Of a DNA stretch of 64,000 nucleotides, positions 31,333-43,890 are shown piece by piece. The translations under genes were made by a program, and so were the position numbers. Each line of letters starts with the position of its first letter. The stretch's first letter is position 1. The stretch covers positions 47,256,198 to 47,320,197 of the forward strand of contig NC_054879.1 of NCBI RefSeq assembly GCF_018320785.1, given 5' to 3'. This DNA comes from Cheilinus undulatus. Lineage: Eukaryota > Chordata > Actinopteri > Labriformes > Labridae. Below the pieces are notes generated by a model. The model searched no databases. It was given only the letters and a program-made list of their open reading frames with translations, and was not told where the DNA came from.

Positions 31333-31713
31333 TAAAGGTACAGTGTGTAAAATTGGGACTATCAACATCTAACAGTCAATTCTGGAGTGTGATGCTCATT
31401 TCTGTGGTGATAACTGTGGGAACCAGTGAAGTTTAAAAATTAATACATGCTTAACTGTTATTTGGTTCCTTCTATGGTGCCATAGAAACAGGCAAAATAC
31501 AAAAATCCAAGATGGCAGCGTCCTTGGAGGGGACCCTCCCTATGTATGAATAAAAGGCTTATTCTGAGTTAATTTAAAACATAAATTTAAAAAATGTGTA
31601 ATCAGATGTCAACACTAATTTAGATCAATCTACTTATAAATGTTATGTTTCATTTTAACCAAGCTTGTTTTGCTAAATGCTACTAGGCTAAATATTACAC
31701 ACTGCACCTTTAA
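31333..31713. mobile_element. MITE with AAAGGTACAGTGTGTAA ends
   Basis: Left TTAAAGGTACAGTGTGTAAA and right TTACACACTGCACCTTTAA are inverted repeats. This is a common fish MITE type. It sits next to a LINE-tail-like TTTATTTGTCCCTGGGGGGC (31311-31330). Confidence 0.75.
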
Positions 31714-33701
31714 TATCATCAGATATATTGAGCTCAAAGCAAACCTCAGTGTTATATCCAGGTTAATCCCTGTAGTTTGAGCATATTTGCAACTTAAACT
31801 CATTGTAAAGGCATCAGTAAGTCAGTGTTGACCACAACTTTCTGGATGAAACACCAGAACATTGGACAGTTAACCTGTACAAACCTCTTTTAAATAAGAC
31901 AGAAATGCTCATAGTGCACACAGCAAAGTCTAAAAATAGACTAGGCTTGATTTTAGAAGAAATGCTGCTTATTTTTTCAAAAACTGTCCTATTTTTCATT
32001 TCTCTTTGGTGCTAAAAGGGCATCGACTGTAAACAGAGTAAACACTGCTGGGCTGAGGATGTTAAATCCTTAAATCACAGTTTTAGTGCTCTGTTAATAA
32101 TGAGGGATAATAAATCTGCTTTATTGTTGTTTTTCACAAGGCTTTTCTTCTGTTTTTCTGCTAGTTCAATGAGGCCCATTGTTTGAGTGTGATCCTTTAT
32201 TTGAGTTGCTCTCACGTGGTTCATTTAGCCCGGCTCTGGTAAAGTTATTCTGATTAATGACTTACATTAAGTCTGATTAGTTTGAGAGTTTGACCCAGGG
32301 GTCTGGCCCTTTTTCTTGCCAACTTTTAGGAAATGTGAAATCTAGATTGCAGTTATATCAGTCCTAGAACTTGAGACAATAGAAAAGCCAGTGATCCGTG
32401 GTTGAGTGAAAGTCTTTACTTTTCTTGGCTGCAGCACGGCACACCAGGGTGAGGACTGGACCAAAGGTGCACGCTTTGATAAGCACATTAGCCGCCACGA
32501 GGCCCCTAATGGGACAGCCATGTTTTCAGGAGTGGCCACTAAATTAATCTATATCTGTCCAGTTTCCTCTTCCTGCTCTCCTCGTGTCACATCCTGCCAT
32601 GTTGGAGCCGTGGTAGCTGTGTCTGCCTGGCTTCTGCTTCGTCTCCCGGCTTCTCTTTCACAGCCTCTCTCTGTGTCACCTTTATTCTCTCCTATATCAA
32701 AGAGAAGAAACTCATTCTTTTTTGTGTGAGGAAAGAAATCAGCCCCTCTCTCTCCACTCTTAAATCCTATCCCTGTAAGCGGCTGTGAACTCTTCACCTC
32801 GTGATGTTGCCCTTCAGCTGCCTCCCCGTTGCATCCTGTCTCAGGATAGAGTAGACGTCTAGGATTTATTGGAAGGAGATGAGAGCCTGACAATCCTGCA
32901 GGTTTTCTCTCCTATCATTGTGCCCTTCTCACGGGTATTTAAAGCAAAGCATGAGGGATGCATCATGGTTTTTAGCCTGCATGAGCATGCAGGAACGCTG
33001 CAATATTTATGATGTTGAATAGCTGCATCATGTATGTTTGCTTAAGCAGTTTGGCTGCAGCAGTCATTGGAATAACATGAGTCTGAGACAACCCAGCTAG
33101 ATAATCCTCCAGTGTCAGCAGCTTCAGCCTGCTGATGTGAGAAATAAACTATTTGTGCACCCTGAATAGAGACTGTTTCCTCAGGAGATGCATTTATTTT
33201 CATGTATCTTCTATGTGAGCATGCTTCCTACAGTGCTCACTTCTTCCCTATGTTCACTGCTGCTCTTATAGGTGTTGTCTCTGCAGCAAAATAATTTAAA
33301 AGGCTCTACTTTGAAGACTTGGGTCTTTAAAAGTGTTGCAGGATTACTGAATAATATGAATATCTTTGGTGAGTTAAACCTGGATTCACTGTAAATGTGG
33401 AAAATGGGAGTAAAAGGGGTAAAGCCCCCCAAAAAAGGTCTTTAAATCCATCTCCCTCCATAGCATTAGACATTCAGTTTGAATAAGTAAGACTCAGTGC
33501 TTAGAAAAACATCTTAAGGCATTATTTGCTAAGGGAGAGTCTTGAGATAATGTAAATATGTCGGCTTCAGGAGTGCCTTAGTAGCAGAGAAGATAAAACG
33601 GCCATTGTAAATATTGTACACTGGTTGCATTTCTTTCTAACAATCTCTCTGCTTCTGCTTCACTCTCACTCAATCCAGTATAAGGTCAAAGTGTGTCAAA
33701 C

Positions 33702-34874
33702 TAGTGTTACTCAACCCTGCTCAACCAAAGAGCCAGATTGTAAAAAAAAATATGTTTGGAAGAGCCAAAATCTAAAAAGTAAAAAAGTGACAATTAAAAT
33801 AAATTAGAGGTGGCAAAAATGGTCCAAAAGCTGCAAACACTGGGTAAAAAGTGGCAAAAATGGATGGGAAGTGACCAAATAATGTGTTAAGAGTGCAAAA
33901 ATGTTGCAAAAAATGAGTGAAAGGTGACTAAAATGGGCATAAAGTGGCATTTAATTGCAAAAGGCAACTTAAATGGGCAAGAAATGGCTTAAAAGGGGCA
34001 AAAAATGCAAAAAGCAGAATAAAAGGTCAAAAAGGGGAGAAAAGTGACAATAAGAAGTGGCAAAAATGGGCGTAAAGCAGCAAACACTGGGAGACAAGTG
34101 GCAAAAAAAGGGCAGAAAGCGGTAATAATGGGTGAAAAGTGGCAAAATAAAGAGTTACAGGTGGCAAAAATGGTCCAAAGTGGCAAAAACTTGGAAAAAA
34201 TGAGTGAAAAGTGACTTAATTGGGCAAAAATCAGAAAAAAAGTGGGAAAAATGGGTGATAAGCGGCCAACAGGGGGAAAAAGTGGTAAAAACAGGTGGTA
34301 AGTGACCAAATAATGAGTTAAGAGTGCCAAAACATTGCAAAAAATGAGTGAATTGTGACTTAATTGGGCAAAAAAGTGGTATTTACTTGCAGAAAGCAGA
34401 ATAAAAGTGTCATCAAGGGGAGAATAGTGACAAAAAGAAGTGTCAAAAAAGAGCTTAAAGCAGCAAACACTGGGTGAAAAGTGGCAAAAAATTTGTGAAA
34501 AGTGGCATTTAATTACAAAAGGCAGCTTGAATGGGCAAAATGTGGCAAAAGAGGCGGAAAAAGCGGCAACAATATGCAAAAAGCAGGTAAAAAAGTGTCA
34601 AAAATGGGCAGTAAAATGGCGTTAAAGTAGCGAAAAATTGCAAATGAGAGCAATGCAAATATGCAGACAAAAAGCAGAGGTTGACAATTAAAGCCAACTG
34701 TGTAGGTGTGGGAAACAAACTAATTAATGTTACTTGCAATGGATAATTTCTGAGGTAAAATTTTCCTTTTTAAGGTTTTCTGGGGGAAAAATATTTCAAA
34801 TGAAAACATAAAAGAGCCACAAATCATCACAATGAGGCACATGTGGCTCCAGAGCCACACGTTGAATATCACTG
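33702..34874 (+). mobile_element. hAT-like family A element
   Basis: Starts TAGTGTTACTCAACCCTGCT and ends CCACACGTTGAATATCACTG. The flanks TGTCAAAC and CGTCAAAA agree at 6 of 8. The interior is almost entirely degenerate GTGGCAAAAATGGG units, including two similar sub-blocks with GTGACTTAATTGGGCAAAAA. Confidence 0.75.
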
Positions 34875-35829
34875 CGTCAAAAGTAGGCACAATCAATATG
34901 AAGCAGATTGAGAAAATGTGTTTTTAAGACCTCCAGTTTCTCCAGCCTTGCAGTTATCTGTGTGAGACATGCAGCTCACAGACAAAACTCTCCTCCTACC
35001 AACTCAACACAACTCAACCGGTCTTGTGGTTTTTCTCAGCTGACCTGGATGCAGATGAGTGGTCAAAAGATGGGGTGTAAAGGAGGCCAACAAGACTGAT
35101 GATCCCTATTATCTCCTGCAGGGAGGAAAGAGGGAGAGACGTGTCTGCTGAGTAATTCATGGACGTGCTCTATCATTCCCCGCTTCCCGTCCCTCCTCCT
35201 TTGTTTGCTCTCAGAACCCTCTGATTACAAAGTCAGTTTCGGTCCTGTGCTGGTGAATGTTAGGGCTGCCAAACCCCTGGGTTGGTCGGTCATTGCGTTT
35301 GTTTTGCCTGAGTCATTTCAGCAAACATTTACAGGGAAGCAAACCAGGTTTTTGGTAGTTTGGCTAGTGCCTGGCGTGTTTAGTTTTTAAGGTTTGAAGC
35401 AGGTGTTGGAAGAAGATGCATCAGTTCTAATTTAGGAGCCATGTTTAAAAAAGTTCTACTTCATTATAAGCCAGAAAATGTGTTTAGTTTAATGAAAGGT
35501 GCTGTTCCTCTTTTCTTATCTGAATCCTACTATCAGCTGTAGCAATGACCCAGTTTCCCCATGGCAGTCATTAAAGTTCACCTCACCTTATCACACAGAC
35601 AAGGTGGAACTTTACTCACTGTAGGATGTAGGATCTGTCAGGTGGAAACTGTAATGAGATGGTGAAGATTTCACTTTCACACCCCTGCCATCCTTTGGCA
35701 CTGAAGGAGGGTTAATGCTGTAACAGTCCGCTGTACATTCATGCAAAAATTTTAAAAAAGTCAAATGTTATGAAAGTTCAGCTGGGCTTTCATGCACGGC
35801 TGATAGGCCTGCCATCATTTTAACTCTTA

Positions 35830-36541
35830 CCTGATGATTCAGAGGAACAGAAACTCAGATTCAGTCGGACTAGAGTTCACCAGAAGGACTGTGGGAGACC
35901 CCATGGTCAAGAGGAAGAAAGTTCTTTGGTCTGATGAGACCAGGATGGAGCTTTTAGACCATCAGACAAGACGCCAAACACTGACATCACCACAAACACA
36001 CCATCCCCACTGTGGAGCACGCTGGTGGCAGCATCATGCTGTGGGGATGCTTCTCAGCAGCATCACGCTGTGGGGATGCTTCTCAGCAGCATCACGCTGT
36101 GGGGATGCTTCTCAGCAGCATCACGCTGTGGGGATGCTTCTCAGCAGCATCACGCTGTGGGGATGCTTCTCAGCAGCATCATGCTGTGGGGATGCTTCTC
36201 AGCAGCATCATGCTGTGGGGATGCTTCTCAGAAGACTGCATACAGCCAAAACTTTTACAGGAGAATGGAGTAGACTTACAGAGTCCAGATGTTTGGGCCT
36301 GATTAAGACCTATCCAGATCTAGCAGCGCTGTGATTGAAGCCAAAGGTGACTCTGCTAAATACTGACTAGAAGGGGGTGAATATTTCTGCATTTACTTGA
36401 CCTTGCATGTTTTCATTTAGTTGCCGTTACTTTGTAGAAATCTGTTTTCACAAAAGCCAAATTATATCAACCATGATTGATTTATAAAATCAATAAAAGT
36501 GTAAAAAGTCAAAGGGGGTGAATACTTTTTATAGGCACTGT
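35830..36541 (+). mobile_element. Truncated Tc1-like element
   Basis: Contains a decayed transposase segment (GACTGTGGGAGACCCCATGG, then TCTGATGAGACCAGGATGGA, encoding the W-S-D-E-T-R region). It ends with the TIR AAAGGGGGTGAATACTTTTT followed by ATAGGCACTGTA. The 5' end is missing. The 29-bp minisatellite at 36028-36230 interrupts the transposase. Confidence 0.8.
36028..36230 (+). repeat. 29-bp minisatellite inside the Tc1 transposase, 7 copies
   Basis: Unit CAGCATCACGCTGTGGGGAT + GCTTCTCAG (29 bp). The unit is the codon stretch for the Tc1 motif [12 protein letters not shown]. As 29 is not a multiple of three, all three frames cycle through the array and appear open. Confidence 0.95.
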
Positions 36542-37197
36542 AAAGGCATAAAAAGCCCCTGAATTAATCTTCGACTAAAAACATCTTTTGATATCCATGC
36601 ACCGTCACAGCAACTCAAAACACAATATGAAAGAAAAATCTCCATTTCCACCACAATGGCATTTGTTTTATAGCCCACGCTAGAATCGTGCAGCAATTAC
36701 GTATTTCCTCAGATCCTTAAAAAGCACTGGAATACCCTCTGAGGTATAATTTTCATCCAATAGAAACGCCCCACAATAATGCGTTACATACCCCCATTAT
36801 GCAATCAAGGTCCTAGTCCTGCAGACTAGGTGGGCCTAGTGGGTAGCTTCAGTGACCAGGGTCATAAAAACTCTGTTTGGAAAGTCTGAGTGTACAGGAA
36901 ACCCCAGTGAGCCGGCCTATGTGCAGGGAAGGAGCGCTCACTGGTCCTGACTCATTCCTCTCTGTGGTCTCTCACTCCCACCACCAACTCATGAAGAAAC
37001 AACATCCCCTCGGCTCACACGGAGACTCCAGCCTATTGTTAGGAAGAAACAAACATTCAACAAATGTCAAATCCCATTGTACATTAAGAGCTTTAACAAC
37101 ATGTAGGATTTAGGACAATTACAGAAGGGCCAGTGTGCTCAGCTCCATAATAGGATCCAGAGGAGAAGAATGTTGAGCCTGGGAGTGAGTTAGCAGG

Positions 37198-37242
37198 CTG
37201 CTGTAGCTGCTGTAGCTGCTGTAGCTGCTGTAGCTGCTGTAA
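37198..37242. repeat. (GCTGCTGTA)5 microsatellite
   Basis: Five 9-bp units without interruption. Confidence 0.95.
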
Positions 37243-37677
37243 AGTCCAGTTCAGAGAGAGAGACATCCCTGCTGTTAGCAGAGGAGAGAAAGTGGTGGAG
37301 GGTCATAAATATTTCAAGGGTGTGCCTCGGAGCAGAGTAGAGCTTCAGATTCTTGTGCTGCTCTCATGTGCTTCAGCCTGTGTGTGTGTAGTAGTTTTAC
37401 TTTGTTGTGTGTGTTTCTGGGTGAAGTTCAGTCTCTGAGTTGTTAAAGGTGATCTCTTCCTCTTATTAACCACAGATCTGTGTTTCATTTCAGCCGTAGA
37501 ACAATCCTGGAGTCCTGCTGAATGCTCTTCCTCTGCTTTAGATGTTAATGTTTTTATAGATCTGGTTGATATTCTGCTCCTGTCTCTGATGGAGTCGTGT
37601 ATGTTTAAGTAACGAGTGGGGCGTCATACATACAGATTTTCTCTGAGGAGGAATGAATAAACTTATATACCCTATAT

Positions 37678-38620
37678 CAGGGGTCATCAAGGACATCTGC
37701 ACAAGGGCCAGATTTAGTCTGGGCTGAGCCTCTGGGGGCCGGACTTCCAGATAACGAAAAATTAAAATCAAAATTTTGTTATGATTAACTTATTGTTTTA
37801 GCAGTATTTTCTTTCAGAACCCAGTACATTTTTAGGTGTTACTAGTGAGATCAATCCCGATCTATAATGCCGTAGACCCACAGAATCGGCTCCTGAAAAT
37901 CCTAGACACCAATATAAACTCATATTTCACATTTTTTACTACTTCACTGCTTCATTCTGCCATTTCTGCAACATTTTGCCACCTTTAACCCATTTTTGAT
38001 ATATTTTTTGCCTCTTTTTGCCTCTCTAATTTAATTTTTGCTGTTGTTTAACTCCTTTAAACCACTTTTCTTGCCTGTCTATCCTTTTTGTGCCACGGCT
38101 TTATCCATATTTTGCCACTTTTATTCATTTTTTAAACATTTTTGGCACTTTTAACCTATTTTTGATACACTTTTTGCTCCTTTTTTCCTTTTATACTAAG
38201 GGTTTGCCACATTTTAACCTCTTATCACCACTTTTCCTGCAAGATTTTGTCCATTTGTGCCACTCCACAACCTATTTGGATGCCTATCGCTCATTTTTGC
38301 CACTCTTTAACCCCTTTTTCAACACTTAAATCCACCATTTTTGCCAGTTTTAACACTTTTTTTTAATATTTACTATTAATGGCTGACAAGTGAATTTATG
38401 TAAAAACAGATGAAATGTGAAGTCATTCTAAAATTGTTTGAATATTTGTTGATTTTGGGTTGGGTTTAACAGCTGCAGACATTTAAAACCAAAAAATGCT
38501 CTGAAAACCACAACATCTTCTTTTCCTCCTTTTCTGAGTCCAATGATCTTCTGGGGGCCGGACAGGAAGCTTTGGGGGGCCTGTTATGGTCCCCGGGCTG
38601 CCAGTTGATGATCAGTGCTC
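37678..38620. mobile_element. hAT-like family C element
   Basis: Starts CAGGGGTCATCAAGGACATC followed by TGCACAAGGGCCAG, and ends GCCAGTTGATGATCAGTGCTC. The interior has TTTTTGCCACTTTTAACC repeats. It matches 26646-27322 at both ends. Confidence 0.75.
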
Positions 38621-39164
38621 TGTATTCACTGGACAGTAGTAGGTGATTGCATCCTGTCACGTACTGTCTTCAAGAGTGCATCAGTGCTGGACGGTTTCTA
38701 ACTTTTGCTCTCTCTCTGAGCTGATTCAATGTTGAAAGGTCACTCATTTCCTTGTGCATATCTCATTAGCCACGCTGCAGTGCAGTACTCACAGTTGTTG
38801 GTGTTAATTGCTGCACACGTGTACAGTTTAACTGCAGTGCTACTGGTTACTGTCAGCAGCGTTGTCTGCTAATGTGAGACAGGCCAAAACCTAAAGGTGG
38901 AAGTGAGTCAGTGATTTATGCTTGACTGGAATGTCAAACTTGGTACTCCTTTTAGAACCAGATCCTCGCTAAGTGAGTTGTTAGAAGGACAGGGGTGGGT
39001 GTGAATATTTCAGTATTACACAGATATGTACAGGATGTTTGCAATCATATGACCTAAGGATGCACAATATTATCTGTCTGGTTTCAGTATCTGCAGATAG
39101 CAACATTTCTGCCGATATTTTGACCGTGAATATTTCATCTGCTGTAAAATTTCTCCATATATAC

Positions 39165-40010
39165 CAGGGTTGTCAAACTCAACCACAGAGGGGGCTGGAT
39201 TCTGAATTAAGGTCTGACCTGAGGGCCTAACAGGGTCCACATTTAACCAGGAATAAATGATGGGAAAAAAAATTAGCACTGATGATAAATGATTTTGAGA
39301 TTTAAAATGTCAAAATGATGAGTTAAAAGGCTCAAAATCTGAGATAAAAAGTCAAACTTTTCAGTTCAAAAGGTCAAAACATGAAATTAGATGTTAAATT
39401 AATGCTTTTAAAATGTAAATATATAAAAAGAAAGTCACAATCATGTTTTAGGGCAAAAAATATGACTAAGAATTTAAAATTGAGCACCTAGAAGGTCAAA
39501 ATATTAGGGATGCATGATATTGGGTTTTTGCCAATATCAGATATGCCGATATTTAAAGATTCATTTTAGCCAATGCTGACATGCATATTTAAATATGCTC
39601 TTCAGACAAGAAATTTCAGTCCTTTTAGACACACTTTAAGGTTTTAGGATGGCCAAGAAAAATGCTAGTCCTTCAAAAATTCTTCCAGGTTTAAAGAATG
39701 AGGATAAATAAAGAATAGAACTATACTGACATAGGTCTGTTAGTTCAGTCTAAAATTACATTAATTAATTAATATATATGGAAAACATTTACAGTTGATA
39801 AATGCTGAAATACACAGACAAAATATCGAATGTAAATATCGGGATAAAGGTTGAAATAATAGATTGAAAAGGTCAAAATATTAAATAAAAAATAAATATA
39901 ATAAATTGGAAAGCTCAAAATTTGACATAAAACAAGAAAATAATAAATGTAAAATGTCAAATATTAAATAAAAGTCCAAATAATAGATTGAAGTCTTCAT
40001 TTTGCAATGC
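39165..40010. repeat. Degraded repeat cluster
   Basis: An end-like CCAGGGTTGTCAAACTCAAC (39165) is followed by degenerate GAGATAAAAAGTCAAA-type units and a GGGATGCATGATATTGGG fragment (39507). Boundaries are uncertain. Confidence 0.5.
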
Positions 40011-41045
40011 AAAATTGAAAGTATGACATAAAAAAGGTTTTTTTGAGACGGTTTTATAAAACCAGGAAGTTTGTTATTTTCAAACCCACCGGAGACCTGG
40101 CCTTCTGCCCCCGTAGAAAGTTGATGCCAGCCCCCCGCCAGGCCGCCATCCTGTCCATCCTGCTCCAGAAAATCCTCTGTGGTTGGTCAGACGGTGTGTT
40201 TGGAATATGACGCATGGAGGCGTCGGTAACACCTCAGGTTTCTTCTTTGTCGTAATGAGTGTCAGGTACTGTGCCTTTGGTGTGTGTGGTGCTCAGAGCA
40301 TTTGTGCCCTTGCTGAAGGAAAGATGGCACATGCAGCGGGGAGCAGGGTGATGCAGCGGACGCTGGCGCCAATGAGATCTGCTGACCAAACAAGCTGCAT
40401 GCCCCACTTCAAGGACACATTACAAAATCCATCCTGTGCTCTTCTCTGCTCACTCTAACTTTGGTGCTGCCTCATTCAGCCTTTTGGTGTCAAATCTTTC
40501 CTGTACGCTTCCTACCTGTGTGCGTCAGTGATTCCTAACCCTCAGCGTGAATCTGGATGAGACAAAGACTCGCCATGAGACGTAACAGCAGAGGGAGTGT
40601 AAAGAGTTCATTCTCAGTGCTGTAAATGTTAAAGTGCTCTCTAACAGAATAGATGATATTTTTCCTGTGTCTTGCTAAAGTAGAATATGTTGGCAGCATT
40701 TGTGCTGCAGTGTTCGTGTTTTCAAGGTGCTGTGGGAACTGCTTTCAGACGATAGCGGGGCGTGCAGGGCTGAGGTCACTGAGCTGTGGAGGAAGCCTTT
40801 ATACTCGGAAAGTCTTTCAGAGCTCAAGGTGAAATTTCATAAAGTGCCATCGTCACATCCCACGCTGCTGTCTTTATTCAATCCAGCTCATTCCTCTCTT
40901 TGATATTTGATTTCTGTGTTGAATCATGTCATGATTTGGCAGAAAGATTCACGCCTCTCTCAGATCAATCCTGACAGCGTTTATGCAGAAATTTGAGCTT
41001 GTGTCCTGTTCCCCCTTTTGACCACATGGTTTACCCGAGTTTGTT

Positions 41046-41620
41046 AGAGCTGGGAAATTAATCAAAAATTAGATTAAATCGCTGCAATTTATAAATCACA
41101 GAAGTTGCAATATTTCTTAAACTTGAAATATGTCAGAATAGCAGTTTAATACATTCATTTTTTGTAGCAGCTTTACAAGCTTGACCTCCTCCACCCCAGC
41201 TGCCTCCTTTATAGCTTAAAGCTTGTTCCATCCTCATATTCAGATTCATGCTGCTATGGATTAACTGATTATGAAATAATTTAATTTTTTTTCAATACAC
41301 GTTGTCATTTATGTGTCCATTCATATGGAGGTTTCTAGCCATGTGCTCCCTGAAAGTCAAAGCAGCTTCTGACTAACCCAGGTAGCATCTTTAGAGCAGA
41401 GCCTTCTATGCAGAGTTAGACTGTAGAAGATCAGTTCTGCAAGAAAATGGTTAAATATATGATGAGTGTTCCTGACTGAATGTAGGTTATAATATTGATT
41501 TACTGCTTGAATTTGTTGAAAAACGCATAAGTTGAGTAATCTAATAATAATCGTATATTAAAATGCAATATTGGGGGAAATGATCACAATTAGATGATTT
41601 TTGCAAATTGTTCAGCCCTA
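41046..41620 (+). mobile_element. TAGGGCTG-family MITE with a single 42-bp-unit relative
   Basis: Starts AGAGCTGGGAAATTAATCAA and ends AATTGTTCAGCCCTA. At 41181-41225 it contains GACCTCCTCCACCCCAGCTG followed by CCTCCTTTATAGC. This is the reverse complement of one unit of the 29.9-kb minisatellite with a small insertion. Confidence 0.8.
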
Positions 41621-41709
41621 GTACACGAGTATGGTGGACTTTTGACATGGAAGCCAAATCCTGCATCATTTTAACAAATGAATCAGGCATTGTAAATATT
41701 TGCACCAAG

Positions 41710-41998
41710 CAGTGTTCATGTTTTTTTGGCAGATGTTTTTAGCTTTAGTCTAGTTTTAGTCAGCGAAAACTCAAAAACATTTTAGTCTAGTTTTGGTCCA
41801 TAAAAAGTCCTCACACTTAAGTCTTTTCTTTTAGTCCAAGCATTTATTCGTTTGTCTAAATCTGCTACCAGATCATGGTGGTGTGTTCTCTGCTCTCTGA
41901 TCCATCTTTGGCTAGTCTCAGTCTAGTTTTCATCATGGAAAAAAAAAGCTGTCGACAAACATCTTTAGTCATAGCTGCAGACAACGACATTAACACTG
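41710..41998. mobile_element. hAT-type MITE (CAGTGTTAAT family), diverged
   Basis: Begins CAGTGTTCATGTTTTTTTGG and ends ACATTAACACTG, with a TTTTAGTC-rich interior. No clear target duplication. Confidence 0.6.
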
Positions 41999-42123
41999 GT
42001 CCCCAACCAGGAAATAGAAGTCTTCACCCAGGAATGAACCAGTAGGATTTGATCCAACTTTTGATGATGCTTTCTGGCACTGACAGACTAGGAGGCCCAC
42101 TGTAAGCATTGGGCTATCTAATG

Positions 42124-43890
42124 CAGTGGTTCTCAACCTTGGGGGTCGCGAGACACTAAGAGGGGGTCTCCAGACGCCCTAAAAAACTAAGAACATTTTT
42201 TAAATTACACTGTTGCCACTTTACACCAGTTTTGTCAAATTTTAACCCCTTTTCATCATTTTTTCCCTCCAATTTTTGCCATCTAACATCTATTTTTGTC
42301 AGTTTTAAACTCTTGCCTGTTTTTGCCTCTTAGAAAACAATTTTTCACCTCTTAAGCCTAATGTTGCCTCTGTTGACCAAATATTGCTACTATTAACGCA
42401 TTTTACCACTTTTTACATCAATTTTTTCCCATTTTAGCCATTTAATTCGCCCATTTCTGCTAGTTTAACCAATATTTGCCAGTATCTGCTAATATTGTCT
42501 TTCTCAGTTAACCATTTTTTGCCTGTTTTTTTCAAAATTTTTATCCCATTTCACCAAATTTCCACCCATTTTTGCCAATATAAAGCAATCTCAGCCTCTT
42601 TTAACTCCCTTACACCAATATTTATGCCTATTTGTGCCACTTAAACCCATTTTTAGCTATATTTGTCTAATTTTTGCTACTTTTAACCATTTCGGCTACT
42701 TTTAAAATCCAATATCACCACCTTTTCCACCATTTTTTGCCGTTATTAAACCATTGTAGCAATTTTTAAACCAATTTTAATTCTGTTTTTTTTTTTTTTT
42801 CAGCAAAAGGGCTTTACATTTTTAAGAAGGCTCTTTGATAAGAGTGGTTATTTTTTAAGGTTAACCCTTTGGGCGCCAGAGTTTTTTCAAAAAATATTCA
42901 ATTTTGATATCAAGATTTCAAAAGGCTGTAGCTTCAAATTGGTTAGAAATAAAGGCATACTGTACATGAGAAAAATCTTCAGTACGACCTAAAGATTGTG
43001 ATGGGAGTAAATTCACTCATCTAATTTGCATATTCTGACATCACCAGGCGGCCTCCATCACCATTTGCTGTGCGTTTTCTCCCACGGCTTCTAACATGTC
43101 TGCCCCTACCTCCGCTGTGTTTTTCATTCTCTTCCTCCGTCACTATTTGCGGTGTTTTGACCACCCCAATACCCCCACCACGTCTCCTCCCTCCCCGGCC
43201 ATGGTGATGCAAAGCATTGGCTTCAGTATGTGCTGCTTGGGAACTATCATGGAGCACGGATGCGCAGTTGGTGCTCACAGACGCACCATCAGTCTCACCC
43301 ATAGTTTCACTGGACGACTGAAAGTCATGTCGGAGGCTGAATATTTCCCTATTCCTCTCAGCATTGTGAGTATTCTCGCTACAATTCGCTCTCTTTCTCT
43401 CTGTTACACTCCGACAACCACCACTTCCTCGTCTCCTCAACCGGGGGTTGGTCTTTCAAAACTCTCTCTCTCCAAAACTATGGAAACACACCCACAAATG
43501 CTGCTGGATTGAAGTTACTCATGTCCGCCATCTCCTGATGTAAAGCAGTAACAACATGAGGCACCATATTTGCAGCTAGCGCTTGTTTAATTCAGAAATG
43601 TTGCTTGTCGCAATTTTGGGACTTTGGTGCTTAAAGGAGTAAATATGAAATATAGATATCACAGCTTGACTTTACAATGGACCATGATTTTGTTGGCCTC
43701 CATGGACCCCCAGTTTGGCTGGGTACCAGAAAGCTCTCCCATTTATCCCCCTTATGGGCAGCCTTGTCTCCACATGACTATTCTTGAATGTTCATGGCTG
43801 TGTTCAGCCACCTTCAGGTACAGAGGGGGTCCCCTGTCTCTGGCACCTTTATTTTGGGGGGTCGCAGGTTGAAAAGGTGGAGAACCCCTG
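42124..43890 (+). mobile_element. hAT-like family B element, 1.77 kb, with nested piggyBac-like element
   Basis: Starts CAGTGGTTCTCAACCTTGGG and ends GAAAAGGTGGAGAACCCCTG. The target duplication ATCTAATG/CTCTAATG (42116-42123, 43891-43898) agrees at 7 of 8. These TIRs are typical of hAT MITEs. The interior is TTTTTGCCACTTTTAACC-type repeats interrupted by the element at 42865-43638. Confidence 0.85.
42865..43638 (-). mobile_element. Decayed piggyBac-like element nested in the hAT element
   Basis: Starts CCCTTTGGGCGCCAGAG after TTAA (42861-42864) and ends CTTTGGTGCTTAAAGGA before GTAA. The ends pair except at positions explained by C-to-T or G-to-A change. A 139-codon minus-strand frame (43021-43440) is Gly/Arg-rich (GRGGRRRGGGIGVV) and could be a remnant of an N-terminal region of a transposase; no catalytic residues are visible. 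Confidence 0.6.

Noticed and set aside
35834-36334. Three overlapping plus-strand frames of 82-166 codons with [11 protein letters not shown]-type repeats
   Set aside because: They are the three frames of the 29-bp array inside a dead Tc1 transposase, not separate genes.
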